A stretch of DNA of 64,000 nt. Source: Tetracentron sinense (taxonomy: Eukaryota > Streptophyta > Magnoliopsida > Trochodendrales > Trochodendraceae). The translations under genes were made by a program, and so were the position numbers. Location of the stretch: positions 4,855,501-4,919,500 of the forward strand of contig CM026571.1 of NCBI GenBank assembly GCA_015143295.1, in the 5' to 3' direction. The notes beneath the pieces are model-generated. The model saw only the letters and a program-made list of their open reading frames with translations. It had not been told where the DNA came from and did not search any database. Below, in pieces: positions 22,601 through 34,263 of the stretch (its first letter is position 1; each line of letters begins with the position of its first letter).

Positions 22601-25591
22601 ATCTTAAGGTGAAATTGTGAAATTGCATGTTATGTTTTGCCGTCATATATGATTCTATGACCTTATAAACATACTAGCTGTAAATGATTGGACACAAGTA
22701 AGAGAATAAACTGACTATATATAAAATATGGAGAGTCAGATAACCTGATATAAATTATTTTAAAATTTGTGATTGCTTACCTGTAAGACTAACTAATCTT
22801 AAAATAACAAAATTAGGATATGAATTAAGGAGATGTGCCTCTATTGCCTATACTATATATATTAAGGCATATAAAAATTTAGATCTTGATAATAATGTGG
22901 TAATAGAATTAAGGAAAACTGAAAATTCTTTTCCTTTTAAATTCTAAATAATTGTGGGGGATTAATAAATCAAGATCTAATTGAAACTAGCAATTCTAAT
23001 CCTAGTGTACAGTTATCGTCAAATGAAAGAAATAATGTAAAGTAGAATTGAATACTAGTGGAATGGGGATATGCACATATATACCATATTGATGTGATGC
23101 ACGGTAAGAGAATAACATTCTCCATGTTTCGTCCTATGTCGTGAATAGTGCATAGAATATGTGAAATTTAGAGGTTGAAGATTTCTTCTTAGTGAGATCT
23201 ATAGCTCTTCAGAGTGGGATATATAGTCAAATATCCTTGATAGACTCACCTATATGATTGTATGTTAAGGAAACATACAATAAATAGTGTATCTTAACTA
23301 GAGTACAGAGCATATTCACTCAATTTGTGTATTAGTTTTCCACTTGATATGACGTGCTAAATATATTGTGCAAAACAAGTTATGTTGAGCCAAGTTGAGC
23401 TATGAACATATTTATTCTTAAATTGAATAATATGCAAAACATATTTATTCTTAAATCGAATATTGTGCAAAATATATACAAAAACTTCCAAATAACACCA
23501 TATATTTTGAGTTATGTTGTTGATAAATGATGATTGATTTAAAGGTGATCTGAGCATGTGCTTTGACTATTATACACTAGAAAATTATGTGGCTGGATTA
23601 ACCCATATGGTTAGTGAAGTATATGCTCTCATTGATCATATGCTCTCATAGAGAACCTCATTTTAACTCTGGGTGTATTATATAATATTTGGAATTGTGG
23701 GGGTGTTTCACATAAAAGCAACCTAATAAAACATTTGATTATATGTCAATGATATTATATGAGAATAAACCTAAAGTTTATTTATAACCTAGAGTTATGA
23801 GAATTATATGTTAATGATTTGATCATTTAAATTTGACATGGTAGAAGCAAATTAAAATAAAATGAGTTTATATAATTATCTCAATGAGATCAAATATTAT
23901 GTGGATTTATTCACCCTTGGTAGGACTATCTCTTGGAAATTATCCAAGTAGACAATTTCATTCCACTATAGAGCTCAAATTTGATGCCTGTAGAGAGAAA
24001 ATGTAAAGAAATCGTATGACTTAGAATTTTATTTGTTGTATGACACAAAATTAAGAATAATATCTATGTTAGCATTGAATTATATCTATATTGAGAATCC
24101 TGACATATACGTTAGATGAAGTACTATGCTAGTCATTCTACATATGAATATCATGCAGATGGTCATACTGCAGATGATTATCTTGCACGTTATTATCCTA
24201 TAGATGTTTATCCTACAGATGGTTAGACAATTACTCTAGGAGAGGGTTATTGTAATTTGGATCCATTAATTCAGTGGACTAGCTAATAAATAAACTTGAG
24301 GGTAATAAGCAATCTGATTTATTGTATTATACCTAAATAGCATGTGATATAGGTAAACTTTGTAGATTTACTTGTAACTCAGGACAAAATATTTGAGATA
24401 CTTTAATTAAGGTGTTAAGAAATCTGAGATATAATCCAGATTGTTGTCTTAAACTATATTGAGTATCTCGTTGTATTAGAAGGATACAATGATGCAACTG
24501 TAATGAGTATTCCGTTATATTAGAAAGATATACCGATGCAAATTAGTTGTCAGATTCATAAGCATCTAAGTCCATGAGTGGATATATGTTCACTCTTAGA
24601 AGAGGTGTAGTGTCATAAAAAAAAAAAAAAAAAATCTATTAGCAGACCTACAAAGTCCGATTCATGATGTAATTGAAGTTCATAGCTTTGGGTAAAGCTA
24701 TAGAAGAAGCAGAATGGTTAAGAACATTGCTGGTAAATATACCGCTTTGGAGTCAGTCAATAACTGCTATTTTAATACATTGTGATAGCCAAGCTGCTAT
24801 AGCTAGAGCTAACAATGTATCATACACTGAGAAATCCCGACATATATGTCGAAGGCATAATTCGGTTAAGGAATTACTTAACAATTGAATTATTGCACTT
24901 GATTTTGAGGTCAAAAGAAAAATATTGCGAATCCGTTGACCAAATGATTAGCTCAAGAGCTAATTCATAATACATCGAGGGGGATGAGGCTAAAGCCTAT
25001 TGATAAAAAGTCACCTATAATGGAAACCCAACCCGAGTGACTGGAGATCGATCCCAAGAACTAGGTTCAATGGGAAAAACAAATTGTTGAGTGACTTGTG
25101 AGAACACTAAAGTGGAGGATTCATTATTCTCAAACTCATCCCTATGGTGTACTAGTGTTACTTGTAACGAAAGGAGGATGAGTCTTTGACTCTTAATGTC
25201 TTCTATAGCTGATTCACAGTGGGATGTATAGTTGCAAGGCATCCTTGATAGAGACACCTATATGAGTGTGGAAGTGGGGTCGCTTCCTATGAGAATTTAG
25301 GCTGATTCTCTAGAGCACTCATGAATACCGGGATTTAGCACATGGCCGATAACGTGCACAACCGATAGAACTCGACAATGTTAAGGGGATATTGTGTGTG
25401 TGATATATTGTCTTGGTTCATGAATAAAGAGATTGGTTCAAGACACAGTTCACCAATCTCTTCATGCACCCGATATATTCACACTAAGCAAAGGTTCAAG
25501 TCTAAAAGACACCTTTGCCCATATGCAGTAACTCCATTAAGCCCTATATAATTTTATTTATTTCTTCAAAATTTTGTTTTATGTGGGGGAT
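22601..25591 (+). other. Internal region of the young LTR element, largely non-coding
   Basis: AT-rich with no gag, protease, integrase or RT that I can find. A segment near 23210-23262 recurs in altered form at 25216-25262 (shared catccttgataga-like and cacctatatga-like blocks). The leader and the 3' tail are thus partly duplicates, as expected if most of pol was deleted. Confidence 0.6.
24673..24888 (+). pseudogene. Copia RNase H remnant
   Basis: The frame contains EEAEWLR, IHCDSQAAIARA, EKSRHICRRHN and VKELL. These correspond to the C-terminal RNase H block of a Copia polyprotein (CDSQAA, KSRHI-RRHN). It continues in a broken frame towards about 24980, where GGGGGATGAGGCTAAAGCC-like sequence marks the usual end of this lineage's pol. 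It is plus strand, consistent with the LTR orientation. Confidence 0.75.
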
Positions 25592-26256
25592 TGTTATATT
25601 TTTTTAATGTAAAACAAAAGTTTGAAGAAGTTTCTATTGGTATTTAACCTTGCCCTTTTGAGAATCTCTTAACCGTTACAATCTCCTTTATTTTGGTTAA
25701 CTCTCTTTTAATAGTAGTAAATGTGGAGTTACATTTTAGATTTATGAGGTCAGTTTTCTTTTAGAAAACATGGGTTTTTGGGGCCTTATTGCTCCATTAT
25801 TTTGGGTTGCCTTACCTCTATAAATTGAGCCTTAGTTTCTCTTCCAAGAGATATACTCATGGGATTTTATTTACATCTTTCTCATTTGTCTTAATCAAGA
25901 TTTATTGTGTTTTCAATACTTTGGGCTGGATCATAGTCGAGTTCGCCGTAGACCAAGGTTTTGAGAGTGCTCCTTCTCCTTGGTGTTGATCGTTGTATCC
26001 TGGGGGTGACCGCCAAGTTTCCTGTGAGCATCACGGTTAGAGAGAACCAGCAGAGGGCGAATTTCACCTTAAGGACAGTGTGTCCAACACGTGCCTCGAT
26101 CAAATTATACTGATAAGTTTTCTACTATTGAGAATTTTTTTTTTCTTCTTTTATTGATTTACTATCACTCTATCATCTAGATTATTTATCTCTTGCTGAA
26201 AAAATATTTTGATATATTTTCTATACTAATTTAAATTGCTTACATTTATTCTAACA
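25592..26256 (+). repeat. 3' LTR of the young Copia-type element
   Basis: 665 bp, same ends as the 5' LTR. Differences by eye: gctgtag/gccgtag, agggggc/agagggc, cagcgtg/cagtgtg, and one extra base in a T run. Confidence 0.92.
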
Positions 26257-26299
26257 ATCATACCTTTTCCTGATAATTTTCATTGCAACAATAGCCCTT

Positions 26300-26482
26300 G
26301 TTAGAGATACCCATCTGGCAAGCCTCCTCGTTTGCAGCAATGGTAGGTTGTATATCCCCTTTGGAGAAGGATTCGGATTCGAGTATTTTGGTGTGGCGGT
26401 TGAAGGTCCACCTTTGTACTAACCTAACTCCTACCCTAGATAAATGATTTACCCCTACCAAGAATTTTTTTTTTTTAATAAG
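26300..26482 (+). repeat. SINE-like repeat, inverse of the 7541 and 33009 copies
   Basis: Contains attcggattcgag (B-box-like), tgtactaacctaactc and gataaatgatttacc, which match the other two copies in reverse complement. It ends in a poly(T) run at 26466-26477. Lies close to the candidate exon at 26656. Confidence 0.4.
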
Positions 26483-26655
26483 AGAATCATCTGTCCAAAA
26501 ATACTATGCCATATACTGGAAGTTCAAGAATAAGCAGAAAATTACTAAAGGCATTTGTGTTTTTCTTAACTATTCTTTAAGATAGATCAACAAAGCATTT
26601 CAATATAATTGTCACTTATCTAATAAACATATTATCAAATAGCTAAAGCTCTTAC

Positions 26656-26699
26656 CTTGAGTCATTCGGAATTGCATGCCCATCGACTCGTAACAAATT
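26656..26699 (-). CDS. Candidate 44-nt exon of the same unrecognised gene
   Basis: Acceptor GCATTGCATAG| and a strong donor CAAG|GTAAGAGC enclose 14 codons plus two bases, reading NLLRVDGHAIPNDS. It is phase-compatible with the exon at 20672-20506. A further upstream exon ending near 26790 is possible but its donor is weak. The evidence is only splice sites, phase and coding-like composition. Confidence 0.3.
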
Positions 26700-26861
26700 C
26701 TATGCAATGCGAAGGCACGCCATATGCCATCCAAGTGAATTTTGTCAATTCGTCGACCACATATTTCTCTAGGGACGATACCCTATGTGAAGAATCAAAT
26801 AGAGTTTCCTTAGTGGCTCCAAATGTGGGATTAAATTCAATAAACATCTAGATATATAGAG

Positions 26862-28445
26862 AACAGCGAAAAACTACGTAAGAAAGGAAGAACATAGATG
26901 GAACTATTTAGATTAGAATGTAAGAGAAACCCATCTCGTTCACTTTATTATGTCCAAATAAAGATCAAAGTGTTTTGATCAAATGGGGTATCTTTAAAAT
27001 GCGGCATTACTGCATCAATTAATTCATTCGAATCTGTATTCAACACATATAATTTCAAAAGAAGAGAAAAGCTGCAAAATCCTGCAATTCTGAACAAAGT
27101 CCCACTTGGGGTATCATTTCAACAAGAAGATCCTCAACATTGTAGCACCTTTACAGCTCTTATGAGCTCTATCATCCAATCAGTAATTAAAGATTTCAAC
27201 TTTCGACTTAAAGCGCCTGTAAATCTCTCAGAGTTGTAAAAACAAATTGGAAAAAAGCAGATGAACCCATTAAAGGATTAAAGGTCAGAAATTTATATTG
27301 GCTAGAATCCTGTCATTTTCGCCTTCGAATTGCGAGAATCTCAGTCCTCTACAAGAGAATTAAAATGGGTATTTTTTTTTTCTATGAACAAGAAATATCT
27401 ATTTAAAGACGCCGTTGTCACTTGTCACTGTACCATGAATCTTTTCGCGCTAAAAACAAAAAAATTGATGTTTACCGCGTGCGTTAGGGTTGTGTGGAAG
27501 GGGCATCAACCCTCGTTAAGACGGCCTGTTGGAGTGGTTGTTTGGACTTACCTTACGGCACCTTAGCGGTACTTTAGGTTTAGCGGTGTGCACGCGTTTA
27601 GGGTGGGTGGGTGTTACATGATAACCTTTGTATAAATAAATAAAAAAAAAAGGTGACGCTACGTGTACACCACCCTTTACTAATATACACCAAAATTAAA
27701 AAATTCCTTATATTTGCTTATATACACACACCAAAAGAAAAGAGAGAAGGACAATGATACCCTAATCCCCTTTCTCGCTTAAGCTCTCATAAACCGTCGG
27801 AAAAATCAAATTCTCTAGGGACACAGACGTATGCTCCGAGTAAATCCTTTGTTGGACATAAATATGGAAGTTTACTGTCATGGAGAAGAAGTTTTAATCA
27901 AACCACAAATTGCAGAAAATCATGTTGTGGTGTCATTTAAAGGGTTTTGTTGTCTCTATCTTTTCCATCAAATAATTTGCTTATGCTTCAACAAAAACAG
28001 CACCTCTCCAAGTGCAATCAACAATCACCTTCTCTTTCAGACTAATTATCAATGGCTCGGCAAGTAGATGGCAGTGAATGAGAGAGAGACAGAGAGAGGG
28101 AGGGTTAATCGATCAGGAATCAAGAGAGAGAGAGGGTGGGTATTCATACTCAGATTAAAATGCCCTAACCATGAGGTCTTTCTCCCTTTCAATTTGCTTT
28201 TTAATCTTTGGTCCTCACCCTCTTTCTCAATCTCTCAAATTTATTGCATTTTTTAGTCTCATCAATTGATGCAAAAAGGGTCACTCACAGACAACGTCAT
28301 TTGTTTTGGTTGGCCCACGCATAAATGGCCGTAGCGAATGGCTCCAGGAAGCTTTTGTCATTCTCGTTCCTAGTTTTAATGTTAGTATTTCAGTAAAAAT
28401 TGAGGTGCGTGTAACACCACCCAAAAAAAATTATATACGTATGAA
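26862..28445. other. No supported gene; GA microsatellite
   Basis: A GAGAGA tract at about 28078-28135 and an AT-rich remainder. Plus-strand frames at 27330, 27831 and 28068 are short and match no family I know. Upstream exons of the candidate minus-strand gene could lie here but I cannot place them. Confidence 0.35.
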
Positions 28446-29607
28446 TAAATTACACTAACCTCTCCTTAGGTTTGACAAAATTTTAGAAACCTCTTATCCG
28501 GTTTTTGAAATTGAGTCCCTATTCTATTAATATGTTATATTAACATTTATGAAATTTGATGATGTCATTGTTTAAATATTTCAAAATACCTGAATTGTCC
28601 CTGAAATACCAATAACACAAAAAATATTTTTTAACTCACTTTTCTTTAACAAAAATACTTTAACATCAACATAAGAAAGGGTTTTAGACTTTTATGTTAT
28701 GTTTGTTTCAATGTAAAATTAGGAAAAACAAATCAAATTCGTGAAAAATATCAATTATGTGCATTTATTTGCTCATAAACTCTTTCCTAAGTTTCAAGTA
28801 CTTACAAATTATTTTTTTGTAAAATCTGTGTCTCTTAAAATATGTTTTAAATTTTACAAATTTACCTATATTCACTAAATTTTTTTTTTTTTTAATATTT
28901 TAAATTTTGTTAGTTTCAAATTTTTATAATTTTAACATTTAAAAAAATTCAAAAAATATTTCATCTTATTTTCAAAGAATACAACTATACAACAAAAAAT
29001 TAGTAAAAAAAATAATAATATTTTATCATAAAAGTTTTCCTTCATAAATGGTTTACGTCGTAAAACAATTTACATGCAAACAAATAGAGCCATAGTGACG
29101 CTATGGGAGTACGTAAATCTTTCTCTTTTAACATAAACTTAATTTTGATCCAAAAATAAACACTAATTAACAAAACATAAATTACATGTTTTTTTCTTCA
29201 ACTATTCACACATACATAAATGTCTTTTTTTTTTTGGTAGGAGGTAAATAGATACATTAAACACCACCATAAACAACATAGGGTGTCCTGGAAGCCAGAA
29301 TAAATCTACATTGCCAAGGAGATAACCTCTTAGGTTGAAAACACCGATTGCGACTAGAGAGATAGAGAGATAGGAAGGAGACCTACTAGAGAGAACGGTT
29401 TGTTTACTAGAGAGATAGGAAGGAGATCGGCCTACTAGCATCAAACATTTCACAAGCTTGGTAAAATGGGGATAAAATAGTAAAAGTAGATTCTCAAGTT
29501 AACAGTGTTAACTTTAAACACCGACAAGTAATGTCAATGTAATTTTAGAAACAAGGGGAAAGTTTATGAAATTTTGTCAAACCTCAAGGGAGGTAGGTGT
29601 GATTTAC
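28446..29607. mobile_element. Long-TIR DNA transposon derivative
   Basis: The left arm (taaattacactaacctctcc, then ttaggtttgacaaaatttta) is matched in inverse by the right arm ending ggtaggtgtgattta, over roughly 70 bp. A subterminal block (tttgatgatgtcat) is shared with the element at 58388. No transposase. Target duplication not resolved. Confidence 0.55.
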
Positions 29608-30483
29608 CCAAAAACATATCATTGGATTAACATTCATTTTGGAGCAAACGCGGTTAACGATTAAACGACCTTTTATTTTATTTTAATTTACTATTTTACC
29701 CTTAAATTTTGTAAGACCAATGGCCACACACTCAGACTACGAAAATATACACATTATGGACACTAATCCCCACATCATATACATGACTCTTTCACAAACT
29801 CACCTGGATCATCCAATCGTGGGACGTTCTTGAATGGGGCATTAGAATAACTAGGACGAACGGTCACAATTATCTGATCAGTCATGCCCCATCTATCCAA
29901 GTGGTGGGTGGCTGATTAGACCATCCGGTGAATTGATTGGCTGCTTTTCTCATATTGGAATTAGGGTTCATTGAAGATGGTGAACCTTATTGTAGAGACC
30001 CGAATCGTTTTCATGTTTTTATTTCATTGTGTTAAGGGTATTTTAGTCCTTGTGATGTTTGATGTTTATTGTTTTTTTATGCCTAATTATTGTGGTGTAA
30101 ACTAGGCTTAATCAACTTGTAACGGATGGATGCAATAACACACCCTAAACTTTAGGAAGCTCTAGTTTTAGCACCGTTTACTGGAATTGTGTGATTCTTG
30201 AACCATTAGAAAGGTGTTGGAACCCTCTTCGAGGTCCATGTTTAGTGTTTTTCCTCATTTTGAGTTTAAGTCAAGTCAATAGTGAGTTTTGTCTAATGGA
30301 ATTACAGATCAGTCAACTTTGGGGATATTTTAGTCTATAAATTAAGTGAAATTTGAAAATTCTAAAATGTCAGAAATGTTCGTTTTCGAAATACGAATCC
30401 AACCCAAGTTGAATCGTCAAAATCCGTCAAGCGAGTCAAAAGTTATGGCCAAAACAGTAGAGTGGGCCAAAAATCTGCAAGAA

Positions 30484-30670
30484 CCGATCGCTCGGTCAGA
30501 ATCAGCGATCGATCGGTCCAAAACCGATCGATCGGTATCTATCGACTGGTCCAAAATTTTGTATGGGGAAATTTTCCAGAGAGTGTGTTTTTGACCGATC
30601 GCCCGGTCATAAACACCGATCGATCGGTAGGCAACCGATCACTCGGTCATAACCACCGATCGCTCGGTCC
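30484..30670. repeat. Cluster of ccgatcgatcggt palindromes in the solo LTR
   Basis: At least eight variants of ccgatcGNTCGGt-type half or full palindromes occur within 190 bp, about 60-250 bp upstream of the LTR's TATA-like motif. A similar cluster lies in the other solo LTR at 11350-11430. Could be a protein-binding array; this is inference. Confidence 0.7.
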
Positions 30671-31646
30671 TTCAAGCATTTTTGCTGATTTTTAGTAAGG
30701 GCTTTTTGGTCTTTTTGTTCTCAGACCTTGAGGCTATAAATAGGGGGTCTTATTCGAAATATTAAAATACTCCACCTAGTTCTAACCTAATTTTGCAAAA
30801 AATGGGAGAAACCCTAGGGTTTTGAGAGAGGGTTGCTTGGAGAGGAAGGAGATTGGTAGAAGATTGAGAGGAAAGCTTGGAGATCGTCCTCAAAGCTTCT
30901 CCAAATCGTCTTGGGAGCATTTTGAATCCAATGGAAGGATTCCTAAGGTCGATATATTATCCTAATCAACTTTATTTTAAGGTTTTGTGAATGTTAAGAT
31001 GCTAGGAATGGTAGAAATAGATGTTTGATGCATTTTCCCTAATTTTCTAAGAAGCAAGCTAATTATGGATGGATATGTGGATTGGAAATGTGGATTAAAT
31101 GTGGATAGAATGTATGGAGGATGGGAAATGTATGAAGGATGAGATTAATTTGTGGATGTGGATGAATATATGGATTGTATGGATGGAATTATGATTTGAT
31201 GAATGCATGAAAAGGTAGAGAAACAATGGATTCATATTATGTGTACTCAAGGTGTTTGTGAAAATGTCTGTGAGAATAAATGCTATGATACTTTTATGAA
31301 ATGGTGGTAAATGGATTTTAAATGATGTTAAGAATTATGATAAGAAATATATATGTGATTGTTTGTTAAGTATACTTAATTACTTGCATGGGAATTGATA
31401 GTCGGGAAGGTAAGAACTTAGAAGAACATTTCTCAAACCGGGAATTCTCTAACTATTTGGTATGGGACATATAGTGGAGTTTCCATGGTGGGAAATCGGA
31501 ATCTAAGCAATTACCGACTCGAACGTTAATTTCGACACTTAAGCACATAAGCACGTGTATGTTAAGATAAGAGTCTCACAAGTCACACATGTGGACCACA
31601 AGCATGAGCATGGCATACGTATGACATTCTGAATAAGCATAAGCAT

Positions 31647-31776
31647 GACATGGTCCGTATCTTCCAAGAACGGCATGTCAACCTGATTCTTAGACATGGT
31701 CTGTATCCTCCAAGAACGGCATGTCAACCACATGATTTCTAAGGCATGGTCCGTATCCGCCAAGAACGGCATGTCT
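31647..31776. repeat. Three-copy minisatellite in the solo LTR
   Basis: Units starting acatggtccgtatc at 31647, 31693 and 31744 each contain ccaagaacggcatgtc. A run of aagcat hexamers follows at about 31801-31828. Confidence 0.75.
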
Positions 31777-32478
31777 CATCCTTGTATGATCTTAATAAGT
31801 GCATAAGCATAAGCATAAGCATAAGCATCTCACAAGCGCGTGGTCTCGTAAGCATAAGTACCTCATAAGTGTATGATTTTCTAAGTCTAAGATTCTCACA
31901 AGTACACGAGTCAAGGTGATGATATGATGTATATGCGCACACGTTCTTCCGCACTCTGATTATGTTATTATGCTATTGGATATGTTTCTGACTAAGTGCA
32001 GGTATATTATTATTGTTGATTGGATTTTATATACACTGAGTACCTTTGTACTCAGCCGGATTTTGTCTTGGCAGGTATAGAGCAGGAGTACACGGCGGAG
32101 CTGTGGGTTGAGGAGACTTACCTCGAGGAAGGAGGTGAAGGTGAGCCTTCTGAGGAAGGAGCCGGAGACTTGGGCGGCTACACCTCTTAGTTTACATTTC
32201 TTTTTATTGAGAGAGTTTTGTAATTGACTTTTAGAGGATGTTGCTCAGTAGACTTTTATGGTTGTGTATCAGACTCTTTGGATTTAGTAGTTGTAATTGT
32301 TGACTATAGACTCGTGTTATTTAGTTGGTTTGGGTTATATATATCAGAAATTTTATTACTCTCATTTTTGAAGACTCGTGTAGTAGCCTTGTATGCATGG
32401 TTTTAAGCAGGTTTAAGTAATGTGGCGATTCCAAAGTCCTATTTTAGCCTTGTGGGATTTTGGGGTCGTTACACTTAT

Positions 32479-32650
32479 AATACACTCCGCCTCTTGCTCC
32501 AGTAATGGAGTGTGGCCTCTCTGTAGGGAGGTTTGGGGATCCAATCCCCAGGGTGATGAGTCCACAAGAGCTCCAATCTCCTAAGCTAATCACTAATTGC
32601 TGCTCTAATTACTAACTGTAGTTAAATGATACCCTCAACCAAAAAAAAAA
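32479..32650 (+). repeat. SINE-like repeat with A-tail
   Basis: Contains cctcttgctccagtaatgg, gtgtggcctctctgtaggg and a B-box-like ggatccaatcccc, then ends in A10 at 32640. A similar unit lies at 56993-57075. tRNA ancestry is likely but the A box is weak. Confidence 0.4.
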
Positions 32651-33008
32651 GGGTTAAACCTTAGTCATCGTATAAAACATTATATAAGGATGCATTTGTG
32701 TTAGGTTTTTTCCTATTTCATTGTTGTAAATTGATTAAAATATTTAATTTTTATATTTAATTGGATAATAAATGATTTAATCAATTTTACAAATATTATT
32801 ACCATTTTAACCATAACCATATTAAACACTCTAGGCATGTTTAAGATTTAATTAATTAATCATTTCTCATGATTGTATGTCCGATTATATTATTAATTAA
32901 TCCTGTTTCATTTTCTGTAGGAATGAAGTTCTTCTAAAAAACTAAAAAAAAACATTTATGGGCAAAATAACCAACCCCAATGCACCCTAAGAGAAGTTGA
33001 TTCAGTAA

Positions 33009-33155
33009 TGCAATTCTTTTTTTCTTTTTTTTTGGTAGGCAGCTAGATCATTTATCTATGCAAGTGGTAAGGGGCTAGAACTCAGGGGTAGGATTCGAAC
33101 ACGAGTCACTCCTAAGGGAGATAGATACACAACCACTGGACAAACCCAGGCGTTT
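33009..33155 (-). repeat. SINE-like repeat, minus orientation
   Basis: On the minus strand: CCAGTGGTTGTG, then GTGTTCGAATCC (fits the pol III B box), then CATAGATAAATGATC and a poly(A) tail (the plus-strand T run at 33009-33032). Same family as 7541 and 26300. Confidence 0.5.
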
Positions 33156-34263
33156 GTAATGCAATTCTTTCAAGAGCTTAGGTTTAGCACAATTCTAAGT
33201 TATTCGGAAGTTCATTTTTAATTGCTTATACCTAGCAATCTTTTGGACATGGAGTCTTTGCCTTTGTCTCAATAAGAAAGGAGGACTCGGGTTTGAGCAT
33301 GTGCAATAAGTCTGTGTGGTGTGTGTGGTTGAGAGATCCCCCATTTGTACTAACTTAACTCTTAATCTATATCTACTAACCTAAATACAAGATGACATCT
33401 ACAAAAAGATAATATAGGAAATGAAATACTCTGGATGTGTTTATTTTAGCTTATTTCAGGCGATTTTAATTGCTTTTAGTGATTAAAATTATCTTCGCAA
33501 GAAGAAAGGGTTTGGTTGGCACATTCACTATCGGGTTGCACCTTCACCGTCGGCCACTCGACCATTTGGTTGTGACCATCCAACGGTAGCAAATTACGGT
33601 CCCACTCCCAGTGCAGTACGATGGGTGGCCCGTCCATTGGAGTTAAGGTATATATGAATTTGCATGTGCCCAACATGAAAGGTTACTAGCATTGTATCTA
33701 ATACAGAACCATGTCCTATTGTCTATTCCTTTTTGAGATCAAAATCTGGTACTTTGGTTCTTTGAAGGAGAAATCAAACAGACCCCTTTTTAACCCTAAG
33801 TTAGGTATAAAGATGAAATGCCAAAACAAGACATGCATTGCCAAAACCATACCCCACCGAGCTAGGTCATGTTTCGTACCTAAACACACTGAAAATCACA
33901 CCAAAAAACACACTGAAAATCACACCAAAAAACAAAGCACCAAACCAAAACCAGTAAAGAATATTAGAAGTATTCCCACAATATTTGAATTTTGATGCAA
34001 CACAACCCCCACACGTCTAACCTTAGGACATACATTGAAATTTGAACAAAGCCACCATGTGCACCCAGTCTCTATTTTGACGTGAAGTACCAAGGAAACC
34101 CCTATTTAGGGAAAGAGAAGAAACACCCATCCTCAAAAATTGACTTTGGAGTGCAATAAACCCCAATTGTGGGAAAGTTGAAGGACAGCACCCATCTCCA
34201 AAGTTTGATTTGGTGAACGCAAAAAAAAAAAAAAGACCCCACTCCAAAGTTAATCCCCCCCAA
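33156..34263. other. No supported gene; small tandem repeat
   Basis: A SINE-like fragment at about 33240-33400 (plus). A 22-bp unit starting cacactgaaaatcacacc is repeated twice at about 33885-33932. Otherwise featureless. Confidence 0.35.

Larger units (their letters stand above)
21937..26256 (+). mobile_element. Young non-autonomous Copia-type LTR element
   Basis: Two LTRs (21937-22600 and 25592-26256) flank 2,991 bp and are bordered by the target duplication ATCAT (21932-21936 and 26257-26261). By eye the LTRs differ by three substitutions and one base of a T run. The polypurine tract TGTGGGGGAT precedes the 3' LTR. The only recognisable coding piece is an RNase H fragment near 24673-24888. 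No TGGTATC primer-binding site follows the 5' LTR. Confidence 0.9.
29991..32473 (+). mobile_element. 2.48-kb solo LTR with CTTAT target duplication
   Basis: Begins TGTAGAGACCC and ends GGGTCGTTACA. It is flanked by CTTAT at 29986-29990 and 32474-32478. There is no internal region, so it is a solo LTR left by recombination. It contains a palindrome cluster (30484-30670), a TATA-like ctataaatag (about 30733), a minisatellite (31647-31776), and near the 3' end an actgagtacc/gtactcag hairpin (about 32035-32058). Size and termini suggest a Gypsy-type LTR; orientation is inferred from the TATA and hairpin positions. Confidence 0.85.

Noticed and set aside
26662-26847. 61-codon minus-strand frame starting at an ATG
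   Set aside because: It stops just before a strong GTAAGA donor, and a shorter exon in another frame joins better to the 20.5-kb exon. Neither reading is certain.
29202-29453. 83-codon minus-strand frame inside the long-TIR element
   Set aside because: Built from a local direct repeat (agagagataggaagg); no resemblance to a transposase.
31539-31954. Two overlapping minus-strand frames with repeated peptide units
   Set aside because: They are translations of the minisatellite and aagcat hexamers in the solo LTR.
33885-33932. A CRISPR-like short repeat
   Set aside because: Only two units with no spacers, in plant nuclear sequence; a simple tandem duplication.
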